Shown piece by piece: positions 17,998 through 27,009 of a DNA stretch of 64,000 nucleotides (position 1 is its first letter; each line of letters opens with the position of its first letter). Position numbers and translations under genes: made by a program. The notes beneath the pieces were generated by a model that searched no databases, had not been told where the DNA came from, and saw only the letters and a program-made list of their open reading frames with translations. This stretch comes from Paraflavitalea soli (GTDB lineage: Bacteria; Bacteroidota; Bacteroidia; Chitinophagales; Chitinophagaceae): positions 8,374,546-8,438,545 of the forward strand of contig NZ_CP032157.1 in NCBI RefSeq assembly GCF_003555545.1, written 5' to 3'.

Positions 17998-19482
17998 ATG
18001 GATGAGATCCGGAAAGCAATAGAAGAACAGAGCCGCCGCGATTTTTTACGCGGTTCGGCACTGGGATTGGGCAGCATTGCACTGGGCAGTTTGCTTGGCT
18101 GCAATAGTGAAGATAAGACTGTGAAGAAAGCGGTGGCTAACGCTATGGCTGCTGGTGCTGCTGTTGAGGAGAACCAGCCGCTGGTGAACCCGCATTTTGT
18201 ACCCAGGGCCAAACGGGTTATCTATATGTTCCAGAGTGGCGGCCCCTCACAGATGGAATTGTTTGATTACAAACCGCAGTTGTACAATATGCACGGGCAG
18301 GATATTCCGCCCAGTGTATTGGGTACGGGCAGGGTATCGGGGATGGTCTCTAATCAAAACCGCTTTCCATTGGCGCGTCCTGCTACTTCGTTTAAGCAAT
18401 ATGGTTCCAATGGCGCTTATTTCAGCGACCTGGTACCGTATACAGCCGGCATAGCGGATGATATTTGTGTAGTGCGCAGCATGTTTACCGAGCAGATCAA
18501 CCACGAGCCGGCAGTGATCTTTACACAAACAGGTAATCAGTTGAGTGGCCGCCCCAGTATTGGTTCCTGGATCAGTTATGGATTGGGCAGCCTTAATCAA
18601 AACCTGCCTGCTTTCATTGTAATGGTATCGAAAGGGGGTGGTGACCAGCCAATCAGTAACCTGGCCTGGAGCAATGGATTCCTGCCTTCACATCACCAGG
18701 GCGTGCAGTTCATGTCGGGCAAAGATCCTGTGTTATATCTCTCGTCGCCAGATGGTGTCGAGAAGATGGACCGCCGCCGTGCACTGGACTTTATACGCTC
18801 CTTCAACCTGTTGCAAAAAGATAAATGGCACGATCCGGAGATCGACAGCCGCCTCAATCAATATGAGATGGCCTACCGCATGCAGATGGCGGTGCCGGAG
18901 ATCACGGACCTGAGTAATGAACCTGCACATATTCTCGATATGTATGGCCCGGATGTAAAAGTGCCCGGCAGCTATGCCTACAACTGCCTGATGGCAAGAA
19001 GGCTGGCGGAAAAAGATGTACGCTTTATCCAATTGTATCATTTAGGCTGGGATCACCATGGCGGCCTGCATGCAGGCATTCGCAAAGCTACCAGGCAAAC
19101 TGACCAGGCTTCTGCTGCTTTGGTAAAAGACCTGAAACAACGTGGGCTGCTGGATGATACGCTGGTGATATGGGGCGGGGAGTTTGGCCGTACGAGTTTT
19201 TGTCAGGGTACCTTAACGGAAGAAGCATTTGGCCGTGATCACCATCCAACTGCATACAGTATCTGGATGGCAGGTGGTGGTACGAGGCCGGGCCTGGTAT
19301 ATGGCGAAACGGATGATTTTGCACACAACATTGTAAAGGATAAAGTGCATGTGCACGATTTTCAGGCCACACTGCTGCACCTGATGGGCATCGACCACGA
19401 ACAATTTGTTTATAAAACACAAGGCCGCCGTTACCGTCTGACCGACGTAGCCGGAGAAGTGGTAAAAGGAATTATTGGCTGA
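17998..19482 (+). CDS. DUF1501 family exported protein
   Basis: The 494-residue protein begins with a twin-arginine motif SRRDFLRG and a hydrophobic segment ending in LLGC, so it may be a Tat-exported lipoprotein. The body shows DUF1501 features: RVIYMFQSGGPSQMELFDYK near residue 75, HEPA, the WDHHGG motif and a late GGEFGRTSF followed by GRDHHPTAYS. DUF1501 proteins share the alkaline-phosphatase/sulfatase fold and may bind metal through these His and Asp residues. Their substrate is unknown, and they are nearly always encoded beside DUF1549/DUF1553 cytochromes, as here. The stop overlaps the next start (TGATG). Confidence 0.93.
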   Translation: MDEIRKAIEEQSRRDFLRGSALGLGSIALGSLLGCNSEDKTVKKAVANAMAAGAAVEENQPLVNPHFVPRAKRVIYMFQSGGPSQMELFDYKPQLYNMHGQDIPPSVLGTGRVSGMVSNQNRFPLARPATSFKQYGSNGAYFSDLVPYTAGIADDICVVRSMFTEQINHEPAVIFTQTGNQLSGRPSIGSWISYGLGSLNQNLPAFIVMVSKGGGDQPISNLAWSNGFLPSHHQGVQFMSGKDPVLYLSSPDGVEKMDRRRALDFIRSFNLLQKDKWHDPEIDSRLNQYEMAYRMQMAVPEITDLSNEPAHILDMYGPDVKVPGSYAYNCLMARRLAEKDVRFIQLYHLGWDHHGGLHAGIRKATRQTDQASAALVKDLKQRGLLDDTLVIWGGEFGRTSFCQGTLTEEAFGRDHHPTAYSIWMAGGGTRPGLVYGETDDFAHNIVKDKVHVHDFQATLLHLMGIDHEQFVYKTQGRRYRLTDVAGEVVKGIIG

Positions 19483-20534
19483 TGAAAAGACGTACCTTTC
19501 TTAAAAGCTCACTGGCGTTGGGCGCCACTGCTGCACTGACCTCTCCTTTTAATATTATAAAAGCTGCCAACCGCGAAGGAGAGATCATTGGTCATGGTGA
19601 TTTCAGGTACCGGGTCAATCGCTCCTGGGGGCAATTGGATCGCACGAAGTATCCTGTTAAAGATTGTCATGAAATGGTGATGGACAGCCGCAAGCGGCTC
19701 ATCATGATCACCAATGAAACAAAGAACAATATTCTCATCTACGATAAATCGGGCAAGCTGCTCGATAGCTGGGGCAACCGCTTTCCCGGTGGCCACGGTC
19801 TTACCCTGCACAATGAGAATGGGGAAGAGTTCCTGTACATCACCGATTATGAGGTGAAGGAAGTGTACAAGACCACACTCGATGGCAAAATACTGCTCAC
19901 GATAAAACATCCTAAGTTGATCGGCGAGTATGCCGATTGCGACAAGTTTGGCCCTACTGAAACCTGTATTGGTCCCAACGGAGATATTTATGTGGCCGAT
20001 GGCTATGGTTCGCAATACATCCTGCAATACACTGCCAAAGGTGAGTTTATCCGCAAGTTTGGCGGCGATAGCTTTATCAAAGACGATAAGTTCAAACAGG
20101 TGCATGGCGTTGCACTCGACACCCGTGATCCCGCCAACCCGGTACTGATGTGTACCGAGCGGGTAAAGAATTGTTTCAAACGTTTTACACTGGATGGGAA
20201 ATACATTGATTCCATTTATTTACCGGGCATCTATATGAGCCGTCCAGTATTTGATGGCGATATTTTGTATTCGGGAGTTTGTTATTCGGCGCTGAAGCAT
20301 CATATGCTCACGATGAACTCCGGGTTTGTAACGATCCTGAATAAAGACAACAAAGTGGTGTCCAATCCCGGTGGTACAAAGCCTGTATACAAAGGTGGGG
20401 AGCCGGAATTGATGGTGCAGGACCAACCCATCTTCAAACACTGCCACGATGTATGCGTGGATGATGACAAGAATCTATATATCTGCCAATGGATGGCTGA
20501 TGGTACTTATCCTGTGAAACTGGAGCGTATTTAG
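19482..20534 (+). CDS. Exported NHL-repeat six-bladed propeller protein
   Basis: The 350-residue protein has a Tat-like leader (MKRRTFLKSSLALGATAAL). Repeats in the body have the NHL pattern: NNILIYDKSGKLLDSWG, GPNGDIYVADGYGSQYILQY with GEFIRKFGG, and a final DDDKNLYICQWMADGTYPVK. NHL propellers serve as binding platforms or, in peptidylglycine-lyase relatives, as catalytic domains. Conserved His residues (CHEMVMD, GGHGLTL, QVHGVALD, KHCHDVCVD) sit at propeller-mouth positions where a metal or substrate could bind. The start overlaps the DUF1501 stop by one base, so it is probably coupled to that gene. Confidence 0.88.
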   Translation: MKRRTFLKSSLALGATAALTSPFNIIKAANREGEIIGHGDFRYRVNRSWGQLDRTKYPVKDCHEMVMDSRKRLIMITNETKNNILIYDKSGKLLDSWGNRFPGGHGLTLHNENGEEFLYITDYEVKEVYKTTLDGKILLTIKHPKLIGEYADCDKFGPTETCIGPNGDIYVADGYGSQYILQYTAKGEFIRKFGGDSFIKDDKFKQVHGVALDTRDPANPVLMCTERVKNCFKRFTLDGKYIDSIYLPGIYMSRPVFDGDILYSGVCYSALKHHMLTMNSGFVTILNKDNKVVSNPGGTKPVYKGGEPELMVQDQPIFKHCHDVCVDDDKNLYICQWMADGTYPVKLERI

Positions 20535-20560
20535 TTAACCGTCTAAACCCCTGTCCGTAC

Positions 20561-21991
20561 ATGGTGCTTGCTTTCCTTGATGAATGGGTAAGATATTTAG
20601 GTCATTTCCACCCGGTGGTCGTGCATTTGCCCATCGGTATGCTGGTAGTGGCTTTTATTATGGAATTGCTGGTATGGAGAAACCGCCAGCTGGTGGTATT
20701 GAATGGGGCAATCGTCATCTGCCTGCTGGCAGGTTGCATCAGCGCCATCCTTTCCTGCCTGGTGGGCTGGTTCCTGAGCATGGAAGGAGGCTATGAGGAA
20801 AGCACCTTGTCTTTTCATCAATGGATGGGGATCAGCGTGGCCGTATTGTCAGGCATATGCTGGTTTATCAAACGGCGGTATGCCTTGATGCCGCGTGTAA
20901 TGAAAGGGTATCGTCTGGTATTTATAGCATTGATATTACTGCTGACGGTGACGGGACATATGGGCGGCAATATGACGCATGGCGAAGACTACCTCACGGC
21001 GGGCCTGCCGCAACCGGTAGCGGGATGGCTGGGTATGGAGCCTGCAAAAGACACTGCTGTTATTATAAAGAAAAACATCTCCGATATAAAGACGGCTGTT
21101 GTGTATACTGACCTGGTGCAACCCATCTTCCAGGAAAAATGTTACAGTTGTCACAGTTCTAAAAAAGTAAAAGGCGGCCTGCGTATGGACCAGGAGCCGC
21201 TGCTGTTCAAAGGCGGCAAACATGGTGTGGTGATCAGGCCGGGTGATGAAGCCGGCAGTGAACTGACCAAACGACTGTTATTGCCGCTGGAAGATGATAA
21301 ACGGATGCCGCCAAAAGACCAGCCGGCACTCACAGCCGCAGAAACAGTTTTGCTGCGCTGGTGGGTGCGATCCGGAGCCGACACGAAAAAGAAGGTCAGT
21401 GAATTGTCGCCCGACAGTACCACCCTGGCCTTGCTGCATGGTTTCCAGCAGGGTGGAGGCGATACGCTTGTACAGGTGCCGCTCTCCCCGGTATATGCAG
21501 CCACCGTTGCGGCGCCAGACCCCAATGCCATGCTGGAATTGACGAAACTGGGTGTGTTGGTAACGCCCGTTGCTAAAAACAAACAATTGCTCGATGTGAG
21601 CTGCATTAACTTTTCCGCCTTTGATGACCGTACGGCTGCACTGCTCCTAAAGTTATCTGGTAATATTGTATGGCTCCGGCTGGACAATACCCGGATATCA
21701 GATAAAACGCTGGAAGTGGTTGGACAATTAAAACAGCTGGTACGGCTCAACCTGGTCGGCACCAGTATCACTTCAGCCGGTATCGACGCATTAAAGAACC
21801 TATCCCATCTTGAATATATAAACCTTACTGCTACGAAAGTGGATGATGCAGGCCTGCGTACGCTGGCATCACTACCGGCACTCCAACAAATTTATTGCTG
21901 GCAGTCGCTGATCACCGACAATGCGATGACTGCTTTCCGCAAAAGCAAGCCATCCATTCATCTCGTTGGTGGTGCAAATGCAAAGTCATAG
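20561..21991 (+). CDS. Membrane cytochrome c with DUF2231-like N-terminus and C-terminal leucine-rich repeats
   Basis: The 476-residue protein starts with a DUF2231-like membrane part: FHPVVVHLPIGMLVVAFIME, then helices near 46-70, 88-103 and 118-135. A PSCyt1-type cytochrome domain follows with CYSCH (194-198) and RMPPKDQPALTAAE, and then about 120 residues of leucine-rich repeat (IVWLRLDNTRISDKTLEVV, LEYINLTATKVDDAGLRTLA). The layout anchors a periplasmic haem domain and a protein-interaction surface in the inner membrane. It is 26 bases downstream of the NHL gene and closes the cytochrome operon. It could pass electrons from the DUF1549/1553 protein to the membrane; this is inference. Confidence 0.85.
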   Translation: MVLAFLDEWVRYLGHFHPVVVHLPIGMLVVAFIMELLVWRNRQLVVLNGAIVICLLAGCISAILSCLVGWFLSMEGGYEESTLSFHQWMGISVAVLSGICWFIKRRYALMPRVMKGYRLVFIALILLLTVTGHMGGNMTHGEDYLTAGLPQPVAGWLGMEPAKDTAVIIKKNISDIKTAVVYTDLVQPIFQEKCYSCHSSKKVKGGLRMDQEPLLFKGGKHGVVIRPGDEAGSELTKRLLLPLEDDKRMPPKDQPALTAAETVLLRWWVRSGADTKKKVSELSPDSTTLALLHGFQQGGGDTLVQVPLSPVYAATVAAPDPNAMLELTKLGVLVTPVAKNKQLLDVSCINFSAFDDRTAALLLKLSGNIVWLRLDNTRISDKTLEVVGQLKQLVRLNLVGTSITSAGIDALKNLSHLEYINLTATKVDDAGLRTLASLPALQQIYCWQSLITDNAMTAFRKSKPSIHLVGGANAKS

Positions 21992-22044
21992 GGAGATTTT
22001 CTTAAAATCTTTATTGAAAATCAATAGGGTAGGAAGTGTTTAAA

Positions 22045-22079
22045 ATATTCCCCTTACTCTTTTAAGATTCTCTCCCTCC
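22045..22079. promoter_or_regulatory. Candidate HTCS binding site, copy 2 (before susC-like gene)
   Basis: This sequence begins ATATTCCCC, contains TCTTTTAAGAT and ends TCTCCC. It matches the copy at 14635 at 25 of the first 32 positions. It sits about 107-141 bases before the SusC start in a 194-base spacer, a suitable place for an activator. Confidence 0.5.
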
Positions 22080-22185
22080 TCAAAATTGATTGCAACGTTA
22101 CTTGTGATGTGTAACTAAAACAATAAATCCATCAGGCAGTTTGCAACTCTCCTGATCTATTCTTCATTTAAAAATCAACTGCTAT

Positions 22186-25100
22186 ATGACGCGATTGCCA
22201 ATTGTCCATGGTAGCAAAGTCTTCAAACCCCTGGCCTTGCTAATGGCCTGTATGATCTCTTCCCTGGTATTGATGGCTCAGGCGCAGCCAAGAACGGGTA
22301 AAGTAACCGATGAGAATGGCGCCCCCCTGTCCAATGTTTCTGTAACAGTAAAAAATTCGGCAGGTGGTACTACTACCAATGCTCAGGGTGTTTTCTCCAT
22401 CAATGTAGCCGCCGGCGCGGTATTGGTGTTTTCGGATGTAAACTTTGACATTAAAGAACTGGTGGTGGGCGCCTCCACCACTATCGATGTTAGCCTGCGT
22501 GCCAAAAGCGGCACCATGAGTGATGTGGTAGTAGTAGGTTATGGCTCGCAAAAAAAGGTAAACCTTACCGGCGCGATCGCCACGATCGACAACAAGAAGA
22601 TCGAGAACCGGCCTGTTACGAACGCCATTGCTGCTTTACAGGGTGTGGCAGCAGGCGTAACGATCACCCGTACGACCGGCGAACCTGGTCGGGAGGGATA
22701 TGACCTGCAGATTCGCGGCGCTTCTTCTGTCAACGGAAGCTCTGCACTGGTATTGATTGATGGCGCCCCGGGCAGTCTGGGTGGCCTTAACCCCAATGAT
22801 ATCGAAAGCATCAGTGTATTGAAAGACGCTGCGGCCGCCTCTATCTATGGAGCGCGTGCAGCAGGCGGCGTTGTATTGGTGACCACCAAAAGAGGCAAGG
22901 CCGGTAAAATGATCGTCAGCTATAGTGGCAAATATGCTTCGCAGAAACCGGTGAGTGTACCGGGCAAACTGCATAGCTGGGAAGAAGCAGAAATGCTGAA
23001 CGTTTCCCGTATCAATGCCGGACAATCGGCTGGTTATACCGATGAGCAGATCGGCTGGATGAAAGATCCCAATGTAGAGTATAAAGTGAACCCCAGCAAT
23101 CCCAGCGATTACCAATATTGGTACGACCTCGACCAGCGTCCGCTGGTATTGAGAGACCGGAGCCCGCTGTGGGATCAAAATATTTCCCTGCGTGGCGGTG
23201 GACAGAAAGAGAATTATTTCTTTTCCCTGGGTTATTTGAATCAGCAGGGGGTGTTCAAACTGGGACCGGATAAAACAAACCGGGTGAATGCACGCTTTAA
23301 TTATTCCAACAAGTTGTCGGAGATCTTCAGCCTGGATGCCCGGTTGGCTTACCGTCAATCCAATATCCTGTCGCCCAGTGTAGGCAACGCGCGTATCTTT
23401 TCCAACCTGTATACCACGCGTTCTTTATATCCCACTTTCTTTCCTGGTACCACCGACCGGTATATCAATGACAACAGCGGCAACTTTGCCTATGCTTTGC
23501 TCAAAGAAGCAGGTGAGAACGATACCAGGGTAGATGATGCGAGCGCCCAGTTGATGTTAAAAGCAAAAGACATCATTAAAGGCCTTACGTTATCTGCTGC
23601 TTACAATCCACGCATGGTGGTAGAAGCGCAGGACGTCAATGTGCGTACCATTCCCCGTTACAATATTGTAGGTATTGGCAGTTATATGAACAACCCCAAC
23701 TCTTATACAAAAAACAACTACAAACAGTTTTCCAACAACGTACAGCTGCTGGCCGATTTTAGCCGTACCTGGGGTGATCATGATTTCCATATACTGGGTG
23801 GTTATGCGTATGAAGACCAGCGCAACGACAATACAACGGCCATTGCCCGCAACCTGGCCTCCAATGACTTCTTTACGCTCAACATTGGCGATCCGGTGCA
23901 GGCTTCCAATACGGAAGATGTGCAGCAATGGGGCCTGGAGTCGTATTTCGCAAGGGTGAACTATGTATACAAAAACCGGTACCTGGTGGAAGTGAACCTG
24001 CGTCGTGATGGTAGTTCCAAACTGGCCGCTTCCAATCGCTGGCATAGCTTCCCTTCTGTGTCGTTGGGATGGCGGCTTAATGAGGAAGACTGGTTCAACC
24101 GTCTTGCTCCTTTCTTTAATGAATTCAAATTGCGCGGCAGCTGGGGCCGGCTGGGCAATTCAGATGGGGTGATCGGCAACTATGATTATTTCCCCATGCT
24201 GGAACCTGGTGCTGCTTATCCTTTCAACAATGTCAGGAACCGCTCCTATTACCAGGCCACACTGGCCTCACCGCTGAAGACCTGGGAGACGATCGAAACC
24301 TCAAATATAGGTGTGGATGTGGCGTTGATGAAGAACAGGTTGACGTTTACCGGTGATTATTTTGTGAAACGTAATGATGATATGCTGGTGCCCATGCAAT
24401 TGTCTTCTATCATTGGTATTGCCACTTCTACTTACAACCTGGCAAGCCTGAAGACCTGGGGATGGGAACTCTCTGCCGGATGGCGCGACAATATTGGCGG
24501 TTTCTCCTACTGGGTGAATGCGAATATTGGTGACAACCAGAACAAAGTGTTGAATTATAATGGACAGACAGCTATTTCAGCTGGCGCCAACAGTATTATT
24601 GAAGGGTTTCCCATCAATACCATCTTTGGCTATGATGCAATAGGTTATTTCCAAAGCGCCGATGAAGTGAGTAAATATCCAAAGTTTAGCACCGCGGTAG
24701 GGCCTGGTGATATCAAATACCGCGATGTGAACGGCGACAATAAGATCAATGCAGGATTGGGCCGTGCATCGGACCATGGCGACCTGGTTGAATTGGGTAA
24801 TACGAATCCCCGTTATACCTATGGTTTTGATTTCGGATTCAGCTATAAAGGATTCGATTTCTCTGCCATGTTCCAGGGAGTTGGTCAGCGTAAGTTGTTT
24901 GTTGATCCTACTACTTTGTATCCTTATACTTCCAGCTGGATCATGCCAATGGATTATAATACGGACTACTGGGCACCTGAAAGGCCCAATGCCAAATTCC
25001 CCCGTCTTTTTATTGGTGGTGCGCAAAATACCGTGCGCTCTTCGCATTGGTTGATGAATGGCGCCTACCTGCGCCTGAAGAATGTACAACTGGGATATAA

Positions 25101-25287
25101 CCTGCCGGCCAACCTCATCAGCAAAGCTAAATTGAGTGCTGCCAGGGTATATGTAGGTGGACAAGACCTGTGGGAGATCAACAATATGTGGATCAAAAAT
25201 GCTTTCGATCCGGAAACGCCCAGCAATGCTACCTGGCAATATCCTTTCTTCCGCACCATCATGGTGGGCTTAAACCTCACTTTCTAA
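22186..25287 (+). CDS. SusC/RagA family TonB-linked outer membrane protein
   Basis: The 1033-residue protein has a signal peptide (to about 33, LMAQAQ), a CarboxypepD_reg-like domain (about 36-105; GKVTDENGAPLSNVSVTVKN), and the SusC hallmark DVVVVGYGSQKKVNLTGAI at about 112-130. It then has a plug (GVAAGVTITRTTGEPG, IRGASSVNGSSALVLIDG, IYGARAAGGVVLVTTKRGK) and a beta barrel ending in VGLNLTF. It forms the outer-membrane channel that imports oligosaccharides with a SusD lid, encoded 17 bases downstream. A candidate regulator site lies upstream. The length and motifs are normal for the family. Confidence 0.97.
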   Translation: MTRLPIVHGSKVFKPLALLMACMISSLVLMAQAQPRTGKVTDENGAPLSNVSVTVKNSAGGTTTNAQGVFSINVAAGAVLVFSDVNFDIKELVVGASTTIDVSLRAKSGTMSDVVVVGYGSQKKVNLTGAIATIDNKKIENRPVTNAIAALQGVAAGVTITRTTGEPGREGYDLQIRGASSVNGSSALVLIDGAPGSLGGLNPNDIESISVLKDAAAASIYGARAAGGVVLVTTKRGKAGKMIVSYSGKYASQKPVSVPGKLHSWEEAEMLNVSRINAGQSAGYTDEQIGWMKDPNVEYKVNPSNPSDYQYWYDLDQRPLVLRDRSPLWDQNISLRGGGQKENYFFSLGYLNQQGVFKLGPDKTNRVNARFNYSNKLSEIFSLDARLAYRQSNILSPSVGNARIFSNLYTTRSLYPTFFPGTTDRYINDNSGNFAYALLKEAGENDTRVDDASAQLMLKAKDIIKGLTLSAAYNPRMVVEAQDVNVRTIPRYNIVGIGSYMNNPNSYTKNNYKQFSNNVQLLADFSRTWGDHDFHILGGYAYEDQRNDNTTAIARNLASNDFFTLNIGDPVQASNTEDVQQWGLESYFARVNYVYKNRYLVEVNLRRDGSSKLAASNRWHSFPSVSLGWRLNEEDWFNRLAPFFNEFKLRGSWGRLGNSDGVIGNYDYFPMLEPGAAYPFNNVRNRSYYQATLASPLKTWETIETSNIGVDVALMKNRLTFTGDYFVKRNDDMLVPMQLSSIIGIATSTYNLASLKTWGWELSAGWRDNIGGFSYWVNANIGDNQNKVLNYNGQTAISAGANSIIEGFPINTIFGYDAIGYFQSADEVSKYPKFSTAVGPGDIKYRDVNGDNKINAGLGRASDHGDLVELGNTNPRYTYGFDFGFSYKGFDFSAMFQGVGQRKLFVDPTTLYPYTSSWIMPMDYNTDYWAPERPNAKFPRLFIGGAQNTVRSSHWLMNGAYLRLKNVQLGYNLPANLISKAKLSAARVYVGGQDLWEINNMWIKNAFDPETPSNATWQYPFFRTIMVGLNLTF

Positions 25288-25304
25288 CGAGCAAAACCTG
25301 AAAA

Positions 25305-26954
25305 ATGAAGCAATCAATTCGAAATACAGTCGGCCTGTCTGTTGTAGCTGCAGCGATGCTTTGCGGGTGCAATAAAAAACTGGACCTGGTACCTGAATCC
25401 AAAATAGGGGACGAGACATTCTGGAAAACGACGAACGATCTGGTACTGGCTTGTAATGAGCTGTACAATTCCCTGCCCGTCATGTCAAACAACGTGAATG
25501 CTGTGTGGTCGGATGATGGGTACGCCCAGGCGCCCAATGGCATCAGCGACGGTACGCGTACCATTCCTGTAACGGATAATGCGTTCAGCATTCCTTATAC
25601 CCTGATCCGTAAGAGTAATAATATCCTGGAGAAGTCCGTCAAGACCACGGGCGATGCGGCGCAGATCCGTCGTTACCGGGCCGAGGCGTATTTTTTCCGC
25701 GCCTTCGCTTACAGCGAACTGGTAAAGCGCTATGGTGATGTGCCCCTGGTGCTGCGCACCTTCGATGTGTTCGATACCCTGGCAACAGCGCACCGTACGC
25801 CCCGCGAAAGGGTACTGGACTCCCTGTACCGCGACCTGGATTCGGCTGCTGCCGGATTACCTACGGCTACAGCGCTTGCTGCCGCAGAATATGGACGCAT
25901 TACCAGGAATGCTGCGCTGGCCATGAAGTCGCGCGTGGGATTGTTTGAAGGCACCCGCAATAAATACCATGCACTGGGCGATGCCAATAAACACTTGAAC
26001 ATTGCACTGGCTGCCACAGAAACACTGATGACCACCGGCGGTCACCAATTGTACAAGCACCCCACCGTTCCCGACAGCAGTTTCTTTTACCTGTTCCAAT
26101 ATGCAGGTAATGGCCGCAATAACAAGGAGAATATCCTGGTGAGGTTGTATGGACAAAATGCCACCAACAGTATTTCCGAACACAACTATACGCGGCAGTT
26201 CCTCGATGCGGGTGGTGTAAACCCCACTAGGTCTTTCGTAGATGCCTACTTGTACAAGGATGGCCTGCCACTGGGCAAGTCACCGCTTGAACAGCCGCAA
26301 ACCACTACTTTATCTGAATTCACCGACCGCGATCCCCGCATCGGCATGACGGTGTTCAGCAAACTGGTGCCGGGCTTTTCGCTGACGGCTTACACACCCA
26401 CTTTTGCTTTCACGCCTACGGGCTATAAAACGCGGAAGTATGCAACGGTGGAAGATTGGGCCTCCCAACAGAGCTTCAACCACCATATCATTATCCGCTA
26501 TGGAGAAATATTGCTCAACTATGCCGAGCTGAAATTCGAACTGGGCGGCGGCGCCATCTCCGATGCAGACCTGGATATCTCCATCAATCTGCTGCGCGAC
26601 CGGGCAAAGATGCCGAAACTGACCAACGCCTTTGTAACAGCCAATGGCCTGAACATGCAGGAGGAAATGCGCCGGGAGAGAAGGATCGAGCTGGCCTTTG
26701 AAGGCGAGTTCCGCTATTGGGACCTGATCCGCTGGAAAACAGCTGAGGTGGAATTGGTGAAAGCCGTGAAGGGCTCTAAAAAATTCCCGGCCGAGCAGGT
26801 GAATGTCATTACCGCCCCCGTGGATGCCAATGGCTTTGTGATCGTACAGGATGCTTCCAAGCGCACATTTGATGTGAAGAGAGATTATTGGTGGCCTATT
26901 CCCTCCAACGAAACGGGCCTCAATGTTAATATGAAACAGAATCCGTTCTGGTAA
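25305..26954 (+). CDS. SusD/RagB family glycan-binding lipoprotein
   Basis: The 549-residue protein has a lipoprotein signal with a cysteine near 20-22 (AAAMLCGC). The SusD fold is visible in the TPR-like N-terminal helices (YRAEAYFFRAFAYSELVKRY), the family-specific ILLNYAELKFE segment and the C-terminal RRIELAFEGEFRYWDLIRWK with the final NVNMKQNPFW. SusD proteins bind glycan at the cell surface and close the SusC channel. The gene directly follows the SusC gene. Confidence 0.97.
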   Translation: MKQSIRNTVGLSVVAAAMLCGCNKKLDLVPESKIGDETFWKTTNDLVLACNELYNSLPVMSNNVNAVWSDDGYAQAPNGISDGTRTIPVTDNAFSIPYTLIRKSNNILEKSVKTTGDAAQIRRYRAEAYFFRAFAYSELVKRYGDVPLVLRTFDVFDTLATAHRTPRERVLDSLYRDLDSAAAGLPTATALAAAEYGRITRNAALAMKSRVGLFEGTRNKYHALGDANKHLNIALAATETLMTTGGHQLYKHPTVPDSSFFYLFQYAGNGRNNKENILVRLYGQNATNSISEHNYTRQFLDAGGVNPTRSFVDAYLYKDGLPLGKSPLEQPQTTTLSEFTDRDPRIGMTVFSKLVPGFSLTAYTPTFAFTPTGYKTRKYATVEDWASQQSFNHHIIIRYGEILLNYAELKFELGGGAISDADLDISINLLRDRAKMPKLTNAFVTANGLNMQEEMRRERRIELAFEGEFRYWDLIRWKTAEVELVKAVKGSKKFPAEQVNVITAPVDANGFVIVQDASKRTFDVKRDYWWPIPSNETGLNVNMKQNPFW

Positions 26955-26963
26955 TCGACCCGG

Positions 26964-26996
26964 GTACCTGTACAAGTGATTACTTGGTACAGGTAC
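26964..26996 (+). terminator. Intercistronic stem-loop between susD-like and lyase genes
   Basis: GTACCTGTACAAGT (26964-26977) pairs with ACTTGGTACAGGTAC (26982-26996) around a 4-base loop, with one bulged G. Only a weak T stretch follows. It may attenuate transcription or stabilise the 3' end of the SusCD message rather than fully terminate it. Confidence 0.6.
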
Positions 26997-27009
26997 TTAC
27001 TTTTGTACT

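Noticed and set aside
17998-19482. Classic sulfatase
   Set aside because: The CxPxR formylglycine motif of type I sulfatases is not present; the DUF1501 pattern fits better.
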